This document shows positions 54,127 through 64,000 of a DNA stretch of 64,000 bases, piece after piece (position 1 is the first letter of the stretch; each line of letters starts with the position of its first letter). The position numbers were made by a program, and so were the translations under genes. Where the stretch lies: assembly GCF_032118995.1 (NCBI RefSeq), contig NC_092661.1:9176494-9240493 (forward strand). Reading direction: 5' to 3'. Source of the DNA: Asterias amurensis. Lineage: Eukaryota; Echinodermata; Asteroidea; Forcipulatida; Asteriidae. The notes under the pieces were generated by a model, which was not told the DNA's origin, made no database searches, and saw only the letters and a list, made by a program, of their open reading frames with translations.

Positions 54127-54314
54127 TTTTTTGCTTTAATAACCCCGGTCCTTTTGGTTGGTAAGTCGTTTGCAACAGCTAATTCTATTTTCTCACTAGA
54201 TTAATGTTAATGTGTAACATTTTAAGACTAGTCTTAGCCTAACTCTTTGTGAAATCATGTGGTCCAACAATAAAAACCACTGTCCTCTGACCTGCAGACC
54301 AGTGTAAAATTTAA

Positions 54315-54693
54315 AGACAGTGGACACTATTGGTAATTGTCAAAGACCAGTCTTCTCACTTGGTGTATATCAACGTATGCATAAAATAACAAACCTGTGA
54401 AAATTTGAGCTTGATTGGTTCTCGGAGTTGCAAGATAACTGTGAAAAAAAAAACACACCTTGTCACACGAAGTTGTGTGCTTTTAGATGCTTGATTTCGA
54501 GACCTCAAATTCTACACTTGAGGTCACGAAATCAAATTCGTGGAAAATGTCTTCTTTCTCGAAAACTACGCCACTTTAGAAGGAGCCGTTTCTCACAATG
54601 TTTTATTCTATCAACCTCTCTCCATTACTCGTTACCAAGTGATGTTTTATGCTAATAATTATTTTGAGTAATTACCAATAGTGTCCACTGCCT
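54315..54693. mobile_element. TTAA-flanked MITE, family F1 (reverse orientation)
   Basis: Starts AGACAGTGGACACTATTGGT after TTAA (54311-54314) and ends ACCAATAGTGTCCACTGCCT before TTAA (54694-54697). The body is inverted relative to the copy at 12572. Confidence 0.85.
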
Positions 54694-55997
54694 TTAAGCC
54701 CTGTGGTGAATTCAGTCCTATCACCACAATGGCAACATTTGATGTCGGGGAATGACTTCATCCAGCATTTTTGCATAGCAAAATATTTTGGACTAAACAA
54801 AAATGTGCGCACACTGAATGGTAAAATTGAGTACTTAGCAAATGATGATTTTTGAAAAGCAAAAAAATTTGGCATAGCATTTTGCTCTGCTCTACAATGG
54901 AAAACAATTACTGGATGTGGTAAAAAGATCTGCATGTGGCTAGAAATATAAATAGAAAATCAAATTGTTGCGGACAGGCTTAATCAACCTTTTAACAGTT
55001 GCTCCATGGACAGGGCAGATCCAATCAATTAGAACCACCCTGTGTTTATTCTCATGCAGTAGCAACGAGCAGAAGGGGAAGACACGAGTAGATGGGTGCA
55101 GGGTGTGACCACTTATAAATACATCAAGTAATCACAGACGACCCCTAAATAATCCCCCCTGCCCGCTCCTACGCACATGTCATGTGGGTGAGTCAATCTG
55201 AACTGGGTAGTCCAAGCTAGTGACTACTGCGAAGGCTTCCTGTGCAACCGGTGATTCTATATATCGACTTAGACGAGTATCATTATGCTGTTCCTGTCCC
55301 CCCCCCTTTGAACGTTGAGGAGTTGAGTGTAAAGAGGCTATCAAGAACAGGCTTCTGTGGACTGTTAGAAGGAACGTCATAATGTAGAGCTTTTCTCCTT
55401 GATGGGAAGTTGTTACGTCAACTGCGCTTGTATGGAAAATATTGGGAAGCCGTCGTGTAAAGAGCATGTTTGTAAAAAGAAAACGTGTTCTGAACCCACT
55501 GGATCTTCCTTTAGAAGGTCATAAACTAAATAAGTACGGACGGCTCGAGAAATTTATTGTTCACAAATTCCGGATGAAACAAGGGATCTGTTACACCCGT
55601 CGTGTTTGAGGATTTGTTTCACTGAGTACATTAGTGTGGTTCTAATAGGACAAAGACTGTGTTTCCTAATGGTGTTATTACCTTATGTTCAAACTGCTTA
55701 CTCTCAGGAATATTGCTAAGCCGACGACGTCCGTCATGATGCCCCAAGACTTTGTCTTCCAGCATGGTTGGTCAACGGGAGCTTAGTGCAAACTAAATCT
55801 TCAGCGGATAGAAGGATATGTTTACTTCAGGTATGTGTTTAGAACCATTTAGATTTTACTTGAATGAGGTTTAGTGGAAGATTCAATCAATTTGCAAAAA
55901 AATAGTTGATTGCCTGACGTTTGGACACTAGCAGAGTCTTTACTCAAAGGCGAAGTGACAAACATAAACAGGTAACTATCATAAGCAGTTAAGTGCA
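54694..55997. other. No exon recognised
   Basis: Includes a C run (55299-55307). The 55.18-55.47 kb minus-strand frame has no recognisable domain. Confidence 0.4.
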
Positions 55998-56175
55998 ATA
56001 GACCTTATCTTATAACGCCATTTCAGTAAGGTGCCCTCACCTACAGGTCAAAAGGAGGTTGTTCATTGGCCAACACTGTGCACCACGCGAGCGTACAAAT
56101 CTGTGCGTCTCGATTGTTTCATCACCGTTTTTCCTCTAAGGTGGCGGCTGGATGACGTCAATGCATTAGGTCTAT
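55998..56175. mobile_element. Short MITE, second copy of 16401-16575
   Basis: ATAGACCTTATCTTATAACG at the left, ATGACGTCAATGCATTAGGT and CTAT at the right, interior GGAGGTTGTTCATTGGCCAA shared. Confidence 0.75.
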
Positions 56176-56332
56176 ACAGTGAATATAATTAATTTTAAAT
56201 ATTAGTGTAATTTGATATCATTTTTTTGTGTTAATTTGATAAATCATTGTACAGTATGAAAGGAGAGGAAAAAATACCCCTTGACTTGACAGGGACGGAA
56301 AGATACCACAAGGCATTTATAACACACACCTT

Positions 56333-56392
56333 GGTTAGACTGCAGGACTTGCAATCACAAGCTTGTGGGTTCGAATCCTACCAAGTTTTAAC
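56333..56392 (+). repeat. tRNA-like SINE fragment
   Basis: TTGGTTAGACTGCAGGACTTGCAATCACAAGCTTGTGGGTTCGAATCC (split here: the last 17 bases are the B-box) ends CTACCAAG, which pairs with CTTGGT. The D-arm is lost. Confidence 0.55.
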
Positions 56393-56617
56393 CAAGCTGA
56401 TTTCACGTTGACTAGTAGAATAGTATTGTTGTGTACATATGTAGTTGCTGCATCACAAACTGTTTTGTTTGTGCAATTTTTAATGTTTAAACCAATGTTT
56501 GTATGAGAGAGATTGGCTGTTGTCGGCTTGGTGATTATCCCCTTGTGGGAGTTTGTTGAGATCCTTGAAAGGGAGATCATCTGAACAAACATACAAACAA
56601 AAACCCTAACTGTTATA

Positions 56618-56659
56618 GGACAAACAAACAAACAAACAAACAAACAAACAAACAAACAA

Positions 56660-56721
<62 letters not shown>

Positions 56722-56866
56722 TAACAAACAAACAAACAAACAAACAAACAAACAAACAAACAATCAAACAAACACACAAACACACAAACAAACAAACAAA
56801 CAAACAAACAAACAAACAGATACACCAACACAACAACAAACAAACAAACAGACAGACAGACAGAGA
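56618..56866. repeat. Compound (CAAA)n / (CAGA)n microsatellite
   Basis: ACAA repeats, then about 18 CAGA units (56660-56720), then CAAA again to 56820, then CAGA. Antisense Cys/Leu/Val-rich frames here are by-products. Confidence 0.95.
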
Positions 56867-58051
56867 GATTTATCCTAAAATTCAGGCACATTCGACTCGA
56901 AGTAACAATTTCTAGTCATACATGTACGCCCAGCAATCTGTTGGAGACTGGTCTTGAACAATTACCAATTAAGAGTCCAGTGTTTTTAAAATGTTCCCAC
57001 CTTGACTTTTGTGACACTCCCTTACTTTGTGGCATTTAACCAAGATTTTTTTCCTAGCTAGTAATAGTTATTTGTAGCAAGACAATGAAATGAGAAGCCA
57101 AAAATGCTTGCTCTATCCCTCAGCCGCGTGCACTTCCTACATGCATGACATGTCACTGTTTATAATTCCAAGTATAACCCATGACTGGTCAGTTGATTAA
57201 ACTCTTCCTGGGTTTTATTTTTAACTTTTTGTCCCTTTTATAAGTCCTGGGCCAAATGTCAAAGAGCTGCTTTATAAAGCACAAAAAGTAGCTAAGAAAA
57301 AGAAAAATATATTTACCAGAATAAAGCTGTACCAGCCAAAATACAACATGTGTGTCACATGCTCAATTTGTGACTGGTATCCTGCATATTTTGGCTAAGC
57401 AGAAATAAAAAAAAGCAATACTGGCTGCTTCACGAGCCATGTGAAGGCTTTAAAATGCCTGTAGACAGCCTGTGTTAGGTTCTATGAGTTTGAGAGAGTG
57501 ACTTGTGAAGAATAGTCTTTGTGGAAGGGGGGCTATAACCAGTGTCCGGGCTGGAATTGAAGTTTTTGGGTTTGTCAATTTTTAGCTGGGCGGTCAATAA
57601 CTATGCAGGGCACAAATTCTTTGGCAGGGTGCTATGCATTTTCGCAGCGGTGAAATCCAATAAATGATAAATAGAGTAAAGCTGCTCACTGAAAAAAAAA
57701 AAAGAAAAAAAAGCCCAGGCCTACCCCTTTTCAAAAATGTTTTTACCTGTTTTGTACCATCAGACTCTCGTGACTAAAACCCATAAATGTTTACGTCTAA
57801 AAGTTACGACACCTATCAATGTTTAATGTATAATCACTTGATTATTGCTGGTAGGGTATGAAAACAGTACGTGTCCAAAATTAACGAGTTTACTTTAAGT
57901 GTGTGTACTAGCTTTCAATGAGGCTCATGTTTACCCTACTCAAAAACTACCCTTTAATTATCATCATAGTCAGATTACTGGATTACTGAATGGTTTTTTA
58001 ATGATCATCATGTTCTGTTTGTTAATTCACTCCAAGGTAAATCAAAGTTAA
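56867..58051. other. Repeats only
   Basis: 56945-56995 is an F1 right end (CTTGAACAATTACCAATTAA). 57247-57440 is a family A element (GGGCCAAATGTCAAAGAGCTG ... GCTGCTTCACGAGCC). No gene recognised. Confidence 0.5.
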
Positions 58052-58311
58052 AGGATGTGGACACTATTTTAATTTTGTCTATTCCTTCTTTTTGGTAATT
58101 ACTCAAAATAATTGTTAGCATAAAAATTTACTTGGTAACAAGCAATGAAGAGCCGTTAATAGTAAGACATTGTGAAAAACGGCTCCCTCTGAAGTACATG
58201 TAATGTAGTTTTCGGAAACGAAGTAATTTGCCATTGAACTCCATTTCTCGTTACCAAGTAAGTTTTCTAGCTAACATTTTTTCTGAGTTATTACAATAGT
58301 GTCCAGTGCCT
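58052..58311. mobile_element. F1 MITE with central deletion
   Basis: AGGATGTGGACACTATTTT after TTAA and AATAGTGTCCAGTGCCT before TTAT. About 120 bp of the usual body is absent. Confidence 0.75.
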
Positions 58312-58904
58312 TTATTGAAGAACACTGCTCTCTCTATTCACAAATCAGTGCCTGGAATTACACATAGGCCCTGGAGGTCATGACCTTTGTTGCCCCGGTC
58401 TTGGCCATGGTACAAGTTTTCAATAGACTTCAAGATTTTCCAATGGAAGTGCCCTTTTCAAAATGAAATTGGCCTTGCCCTTATTCCCAAAGATGAAAGT
58501 TCCAGGCCTGCATCATACGAACTTACTTTGACCTTTGAGATCGTTTTTCTGGTCTATTTCTATATGTACAGTACCTAGATACACTGTAGGTATGTCGTTA
58601 AGATAGTGGTTTATGAGTTACATGTAGCTTATTCCTCCAGTTCACGTGATGTTGACTCAGCTACAGTATACCTGCAGATCCCGTGAGCAGTCTGTCCAAG
58701 TTGAGACTCTATAAAAAGTTGTTTTGGATCACAGGAGCTCGTAGTTGGCCGAGAAGAACACTTCTTCAGCCAAAAAACAACCACAGAAACATTGAATTTA
58801 TAATATTCACTTGAGGGTCTCTGTCTTTGTGATGTGTTGATGTTTGAGACTCCACTCTGGTCATATTTCTTGTCACCAAAAGCAGTTTCCGTTGTAGAAA
58901 ATGT
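58312..58904. other. Dispersed repeat and unassigned sequence
   Basis: 58375-58512 is the repeat shared with 42440 and 52990. No exon recognised in the remainder. Confidence 0.45.
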
Positions 58905-59177
58905 ATGGTAAGTACCTGTGAAAATTTGAGCTCAATTGGTCGTTGAATTGTTGCCAGATAATAATGAAAGGAAAAACACCCTTGTCACAAGAAGTTGTGT
59001 GCTTTTAGATGCTTGATTGCGAGACCTCAAAATCTAATTCTGAGGTCTCGAAATCGTTACTTTAGAGGGAGCAGTTTCTCACACTGTGTTACTATCAACA
59101 GATCTCCATTACTCGTTACCAAGTAAGGTTTTATGCTAATATTTATTTTGAGTAATTTTCAACGGTGTCCACTGCCT
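58905..59177. mobile_element. F1 MITE, partial, reverse orientation
   Basis: TGTGAAAATTTGAGCTCAAT, ACAAGAAGTTGTGTGCTTTT, CGAGACCTCAAAATCTAATT and the end GTGTCCACTGCCT before TTAA. The left terminus is missing. A second small F1 piece lies at 59272-59370. Confidence 0.7.
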
Positions 59178-59700
59178 TTAATAGTTTACCAGTTGATGTT
59201 AACGTAAAAACCCACAAGACTGCAGGGCTTGTACAGCTTGAAAACTACTGGACCAGAGTTTGTTTTATAAGACCAAAGACACTGGACACCTTTGGTAATT
59301 GTCAAAGACCAGTATTCTCACTTGGTGTATCCCAACATTTATGCGAACCTGTGCAGATTTGGACTCAATGAATAGAGTCAATCTATTGTCGTTTTATTAG
59401 GGGAATCAATGTGTGGTGAAGAGGTTTTCAACTATTGGTTTAATCCTTCGATTAAACTTTGTCTCGGTAACATTATCAACAACCAGGCCTCGGCGGGTTT
59501 AAACCACTAGTTGAAAACCGATTAAACACACTTTGATTCCCATTTATAAATACCTTTTTGGTTAAAAGGCGTAGGCCTAATAAAGTAAGAAACTCTGTAA
59601 AACTTATCCTTTTCCGAGTGCTTGAGCTCTGTATGTTTCCACCTCCATGGTATGTTCAGTACGCGTGTGTTTTCCGGTTCCGTTCTTGCGCATGCGCATA
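59178..59700. other. No gene; one decayed inverted repeat
   Basis: 59404-59545 has imperfect arms (GGGAATCAATGTGTGG, GTTTTCAACTATTGGTTTAA / TTTAAACCACTAGTTGAAAA, CTTTGATTCCC). Confidence 0.5.
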
Positions 59701-59804
59701 TAGTCTTGGTGCATATTCGCTGGTTTTCCTTTCACACACAGCGCGGCCAACTCACTGACAGCGCCTGCATCGCCCGTAACACGAAACGTCTTGCATCAAG
59801 ACTA
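59701..59804. mobile_element. Short decayed TAG...CTA hairpin element
   Basis: TAGTCTTGGTGCATATTCGC at the left and ACGTCTTGCATCAAGACTA at the right; inner TCACTGACAGCGCC is shared with 44927-45088. The target duplication is no longer visible. Confidence 0.7.
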
Positions 59805-60029
59805 GCGCGGAGCCTCTGCTCACAATCGGTTATAAACACTGGTCATTATCAATGGTTTAAACACCCCCACGTGACGCGCTCTCCTCCAATAGGAATAGCG
59901 AAACTGTCTGAGGTATTTATGAATAATAAATAAAAACAGTTAAGCCAGTTTTGTTGCACTAATGTTAGATTATGAACCAGCTGCACTGCTGAATTTCAGT
60001 TTTAAAAACAAGTTTCAAAATTATTTCAT

Positions 60030-60200
60030 TTTGGGTTTACCGTTACACCATTGTTTGTTTAGCACTGTATACTTTACCGGGCTCTGTGAAAAAACACAGG
60101 TAGCCATTCACATCGATGCAATGGGTAAAACCAAAATTGATATTCTTTATCCCTTGATGCAAATTTAACATCTCTTATTAAAAAAGTTTTCCAAGTATTT
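60030..60200. repeat. tRNA-derived SINE 3' body
   Basis: GGGTTTACCGTTACACCATT, TAGCACTGTATACTTTACCG, GGGTAAAACCAAAATTGATA and CAAATTTAACATCTC, the tail shared with 5938-6130 and 46735-46895. Confidence 0.6.
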
Positions 60201-61214
60201 TCCACTCAGGGTTGGCAAACAGTTCAAGTGGTGATAAGACTTCGCACAATATATACAAATATTTATACAGACCTTTTAACAAGCCAAAGCAAATGATTGG
60301 TTAAAAAAGTTTACTTTGATAAGTGTCAATCTGATTGTTCACTGATTATAGTTCCCCCCCCCCCAAAAAAAGAAAAAGAAAAAAATGTCTGCTGACCAAA
60401 GTCTGTGAGCATAACATTTCTGCTGAGTGTTTTTCTGTAAACAAGTTTTTGTGTTTCATGCTTGGAACAGGACCCTTCAGGAAACAATTGTGATCAAATT
60501 ATCTCACTGTACTCATCAAGTTGGAGGCCAGAGGAAAAAGTTAAAATGTCAACACACAAAGGATCAAGTACTGTTGAGCTGGAAGTAAATTTTGCAATTA
60601 CGGAAACTAACTTTTTTACAGTCATCATAAAACCCAAAGTGCGGTTTCCTTGTTTCAGTCCGCAGCCTACACAGAAGTCTTTTGTTTGTATTTTATTGCC
60701 TTTAAGTTCTGATACATGTAGCAGAAACAGCTGTGACAATCTTTTGTCGCCGTATATTTTAGGGTTTTCAACTAGAGATTGGCTGGTCTTCATGTGCTTT
60801 AAGTAGCCTTTGCCCACTGGACCACTGCCAAAGAAGAACCTTGCTTTTATTCCATCAATCGCGTGAGCTTTCTGTCGAACACTGAAATGCTTGGATAATA
60901 AGTACAATGTTAGTGGGATTTGAGGCATTTCATGGTGAGGTATCAATATTTATTTGGTTTGCGGTAACACCATGTGTGTATCTACTTGCAAAATAGAGTT
61001 CGTTCTTTGGAGAACAATCTTGCTTTATATTCTACTACCACGGAGTAGTTTTTTGGAAATTCAGAAGACTTCTCAGTTCTGAAAAGAACTGTCCTGCTTT
61101 TACTACCTGGGCGGAAGATTTAAAATCGGCCGGGACTACTACTTTAGCTTTTAGTGGATTGTTTTTAACTTCACTGCAAATTGAGTTCCTAATTGGTCTC
61201 GACATTTCGACTAG
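60201..61214. other. Unassigned region with open frames on both strands
   Basis: 60462-60806 (plus, 114 codons, preceded by CTTGGAACAG) and 60494-60946 (minus, 150 codons, from MIPHHEMPQIP) overlap. Neither resembles a family I know. The minus frame (KMKTSQSLVENPKI-like stretch, DFCVGCG) could be a transposon-protein remnant, but this is only an impression. Confidence 0.3.
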
Positions 61215-61440
61215 TTTGCTCTAGTCAAGGAGCCATTCCAACAGCTTTATTCCACGTTCTGCATCTCTTTGGAACTCCCTGCCTGGTGCATGTTTCCCTC
61301 CATCCTACAATCTTGACTGTTCACATTACATGTTCTAAGAAGAATATCAATTCCTACCTTCAGCAAGTTTTTTTCACGTTGTTCTTGTTGTAGCCCCATA
61401 CTCCCCTTTCCCTGTTTAGGGCGAACTTGCATAAAAAAAA
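61215..61440 (+). mobile_element. LINE 3' fragment
   Basis: In one frame it reads RSHSNSFIPRSASLWNSLPG then ACFPPSYNLDCSH, the standard end of CR1/Jockey-group proteins (RS..FIPR...LWN.LP...FP..YNL). Ends with an A run (61432-61439) shortly before the ankyrin exon. Confidence 0.75.
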
Positions 61441-61530
61441 GTCATCGTCAGGAGACATCAGGACGTATAATGATACAATCAGAGTTAGCTATTCTGACCG
61501 AAAGCATGATGCACTTTGTTCTTCCTACAG

Positions 61531-61913
61531 TCAAGTGGCAACCATACGCAGACACTTTCAATGGGGGGATGATGGTCAACGGGTCCAAACAGGCCTCCTC
61601 CGCCCCGGGACCCAGCGATGACGGGGGTGGTAACGCTGGCCATGTCGATCTCAGCGCCACCGAACACCGCGACTTCCAGGGAAAGCTTCTGCATCAGGCG
61701 GCGATCTACTCCAACGTGCCACTGTTGGAAGATCTGCTGAAGTGGGAGCAGAAACGCTATATCAATGAGAGGGACTCGTTCGGTCGGACTGCGCTTCACT
61801 CGGTCTGCGCTGCTGAGGCGACGGAGAGAGAGGAGAGTATAGAGTGTATCAGGCTGCTGCTTGAGTCCGGGGCTGACCCCAACATCGCCGCCGCGGACAA
61901 GTACAACTTTTAT
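61531..61913 (+). CDS. Ankyrin-repeat exon of a gene continuing to the right
   Basis: 383 nt between a strong acceptor (TTGTTCTTCCTACAG) and donor GTGAGT, open throughout: phase 1 in, phase 0 out. It encodes about 127 residues. First comes a low-complexity Gly/Ser stretch (MVNGSKQASSAPGPSDDGG), then a partial ankyrin repeat (GKLLHQAAIYSNVPLLEDLL). A full repeat follows with the diagnostic FGRTALHSVC ... CIRLLLESGADPNIAA; the helix-helix loop is longer than usual (EATEREES). The GC content is clearly above that of the surroundings. Ankyrin repeats bind proteins; I cannot name the family. If an ATG within the same frame at 61470 were used instead, this would be a first exon, but the acceptor is convincing. 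Confidence 0.75.
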
Positions 61914-62474
61914 GTGAGTAGGAAATCTGCCATTGTTTTTATAGATAATTTATGTGAGCCTGTGTCCGAAACAGCAACTTCTGCTACAGCTACAGCTAGA
62001 TCAGTGCGTCTGTCAGTGTGTCAGCGTTGAAGAATAGGCAGATTGTGCACGATGTAGCCATAGCTGTAGCTGAAGTCGCAGTTTTGCCGTTTGCATGGAT
62101 TTTTTTGGAGGTCGGTCAATCAATCAGTCAATTGTTATTTATAGAATGCCAAAATCAAAAGTTTGCTCTTAGGCTCTGAGGCACAGATGAATGTACATGT
62201 AGTTAGGCTGTTCTGCTGGGACATAAAACCAATGGTTGTAAACTTGCGTGTATGCATCCATGTATATCAATTTGTGTGCTGGTTCTGAGTTCTTCTTCTC
62301 GGAACCAACGGAACAATTGTTGTTATAATAGTTACATTTCCAGAAAATGAGCCGAGTATGCTGTTCCTGATGAAGACAAGCAGGGTATACAGAGTGAATG
62401 ATTTTCCCTTTTATTATAGGCCTCAAGCAGAGCAAAATAATAACAATAATGATAATAATAATAACAAATTCTTA
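61914..62474. other. Intron of the ankyrin gene, nothing recognised
   Basis: 61965-62075 contains GCTACAGCTACAGCTAGATC and a partial inverse (GCCATAGCTGTAGCTGAAG). No exon. Confidence 0.4.
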
Positions 62475-62808
62475 TATAGTGCATTTTACAATAACCGTAT
62501 CAATGCGCTTTACATGAGTGCCCTGGTCATTGGGCCAATAACATCCCTTTTAATCTTTCTCAGCTCCCAATAGGGGGTATACAGCCCCGAGCTGCCGGGC
62601 GCTCTGAAGGCTTTTTCATTTACACAATATCAACCTCTACCCTCGCAGGTACCTATTTATACCCCTGAGTAAAGAGAAGCAATTATAGTAAAGTATCTTG
62701 CTCAAGGACACAAGTGTCATGACCGGGATTCGAACCCACACTCTGGTGACTTAGCACCAGAACTTGAATTCAATGCTCTTAACCACTCGGCCATGACACT
62801 CTACGATG
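62475..62808 (-). repeat. tRNA-derived SINE (class-II head)
   Basis: Minus-sense head GTGTCATGGCCGAGTGGTTAAGAGCA, B-box GGTTCGAATCCCGGTCATGA, then TCCTTGAGCAAGATACTTTA and a body matching 21826-22196, ending in a ATTATTATTGTTATT tail at 62432-62465. Confidence 0.8.
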
Positions 62809-62857
62809 CTACACAAACTGTCTCAGTTTTGAATATTAGCATTCAGTGTTTGTTTAA

Positions 62858-63890
62858 CGACACTGGACACTTTTGCTAATTGTCAAAGATCGGCCTTCTC
62901 GCTTCATCATATGCACAAAATAAAAAAACAGTGGATTTTTTTTACTCAGTTGATCCTCGAAGTTGCAGGATAATAATGGAAGAAAAAGAAACCCTTCCAG
63001 ACGCTTGATTTTGGGACCTCAAAATCTAATTCTGAGGTCTCGAAACAAACTCAAATATTTTAGTGAACAATTACTTCTTTCTCGAACACTACGATACTTC
63101 AGAGGGAGCTGTTTCTCACATAGCCTTGCTCAAGGCAGTCGAATTATTCACTCCGAAAAAAGACCGCCACTGTATAAAACCCCACCCGTATTCACTGTGC
63201 GTAACATCGCACGACACGATGCCCCCGTACACTATCCGCATGCGGAGGCCGTCAGGCCGACAGCCTTGTAGGGTCTGTGTTGAAGCCACTGACCTCATTA
63301 CTATAATAAGCGAAGAGTTCCCACGGTCAGCTCATTACCATAATGCCCGCGAAAGACAAGACATGTCTACATCACACACCACCACCACGGACGCTCAGCG
63401 AGCATGATAGGCGTGCGTGATTGGACGTTAAAATGAATAGTTCATTTGCCTAACATCCTGTGTTGTCTGACGAAAGATATACATATTCATTGTTCATGGT
63501 CTGCATACTAGCATATTCGAGAGCCCCCCCAATTTTTTCCACTTGTGGAAATTTTTCAATACAACACATTAAACCCGGAAGTTACAGACCCGACAAGGCT
63601 GTCGGCCTGACGGCCTCCTCATGCGGTTATTGGTACGAGTGCGGATGACTTGTGTGCACAGTGGTCGTACATAGGGGTGGGTCATGCGGTGTGATCGCAC
63701 GCACCACGCACAGGGTATACGGGTGGGTTTACAGCGGCGTCTTTTCGGAGCGAATAATGCGACTGCCTTGAGCAAGGCTATTTCTCACAATGTTTTTTAC
63801 TATCATATCAACAGCTCCCCATTGTTAGTTATCAAGTAAGTTTTTATGCTTACAATAATTTTCAGTAATTCCCAATAGTGTCCACTACTT
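62858..63890. mobile_element. F1 MITE interrupted by a TAG...CTA element
   Basis: Left part 62858-63120 (CGACACTGGACAC after TTAA, with GGGACCTCAAAATCTAATTC and TCTCGAACACTACG). Right part 63781-63890 (TTTCTCACAATGTTTT ... AATAGTGTCCACTACT before TTAA at 63891-63894). Confidence 0.85.
63121..63780. mobile_element. 660-bp TIR element, TAG...CTA, 9-bp duplication
   Basis: Ends TAGCCTTGCTCAAGGCAGTC and GACTGCCTTGAGCAAGGCTA. Arms reach about 165-205 bp, with well-matched outer 80 bp (CTCCGAAAA, ACCCACCCGTAT) and inner 40 bp (GAGGCCGTCAGGCCGACAGC). TTTCTCACA flanks both sides (63112-63120, 63781-63789). The unmatched core (63281-63580) has no recognisable protein. Confidence 0.92.
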
Positions 63891-63894
63891 TTAA

Positions 63895-64000
63895 TACAGT
63901 GTACAATCTGAAAGGTCTGGCACACAGGAAAGACAGATTTTGGTCCGCTTTGTTTCTTCAATCTTGCCTGTGAGTAACTGTTCTCTTAAAGCTGCAGAGG
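63895..64000. other. Right edge, nothing recognised
   Basis: Ordinary sequence, possibly intron of the ankyrin gene. Confidence 0.4.

Noticed and set aside
56335-56839. Cys/Leu/Val-rich minus frames
   Set aside because: Antisense translation of the CAAA/CAGA microsatellite.
60462-60946. Overlapping 114- and 150-codon frames as genes
   Set aside because: Both strands are open and neither matches a family I recognise, so a gene call is not supported.

Overview
The window looks like animal nuclear DNA from an echinoderm, most likely a sea star. Genes are sparse and split by introns with GT-AG boundaries, there are no bacterial-style operons, and about half of the sequence consists of small inverted-repeat transposons and tRNA-derived SINEs. 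The sea-star assignment rests on my memory of the dominant repeats (ends reading GGGCCCAATTTCATAGAGCT, or TTAA followed by AGGCACTGGACACTATTGG), so it is an inference. I recognised no virus-derived or LTR element.

Layout. Positions 1-8342 hold only repeats: a CAA microsatellite, palindromic MITEs, and a three-deep nest of MITEs at 6440-7165. Positions 8343-10547 hold one intron-free gene for a membrane protein with three Ig domains, a long Thr-rich mucin-like stalk, one transmembrane segment and a tiny cytoplasmic tail. Positions 10.6-22 kb are gene-poor and repeat-rich. Positions 22.3-50.3 kb, on the minus strand, hold an MFSD9-type transporter locus (major facilitator superfamily). A complete six-exon gene (50321 down to 40601, 433 residues when joined) is followed by a second block with exons 2-6 (35896 down to 25872) but no recognisable exon 1. 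After that comes a third copy of the last exon alone (23000 down to 22288). Exon lengths and phases match between blocks (88, 44, 130, 210 and 704 nt; the third last exon is 713 nt), so one gene with alternative blocks and alternative last exons is as plausible as separate paralogs.

Right in front of the second last exon lies a 55-bp minisatellite of about 24 units. Its unit is a copy of that exon's own 3' splice site, so the intron carries roughly two dozen decoy acceptors.

At 50.3-50.9 kb the MFSD9 start faces a possible divergent plus-strand first coding exon (50844). The only other plus-strand coding exon I can support is an ankyrin-repeat exon at 61531-61913, whose gene runs off the right edge. 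Both could belong to one gene, but nothing in the window proves it.

Mobile elements fall into coherent groups. Six different TIR families are flanked by TTAA (piggyBac-like target choice). Another group begins TAG and ends CTA, has long terminal inverted repeats and 9-bp target duplications; it includes a 2508-bp member at 37638-40145 and hairpin members at 44927 and 63121. Further items are Tc1/mariner-like MITEs with TA duplications, tRNA-derived SINEs of at least three kinds, and 5'-truncated LINE tails.
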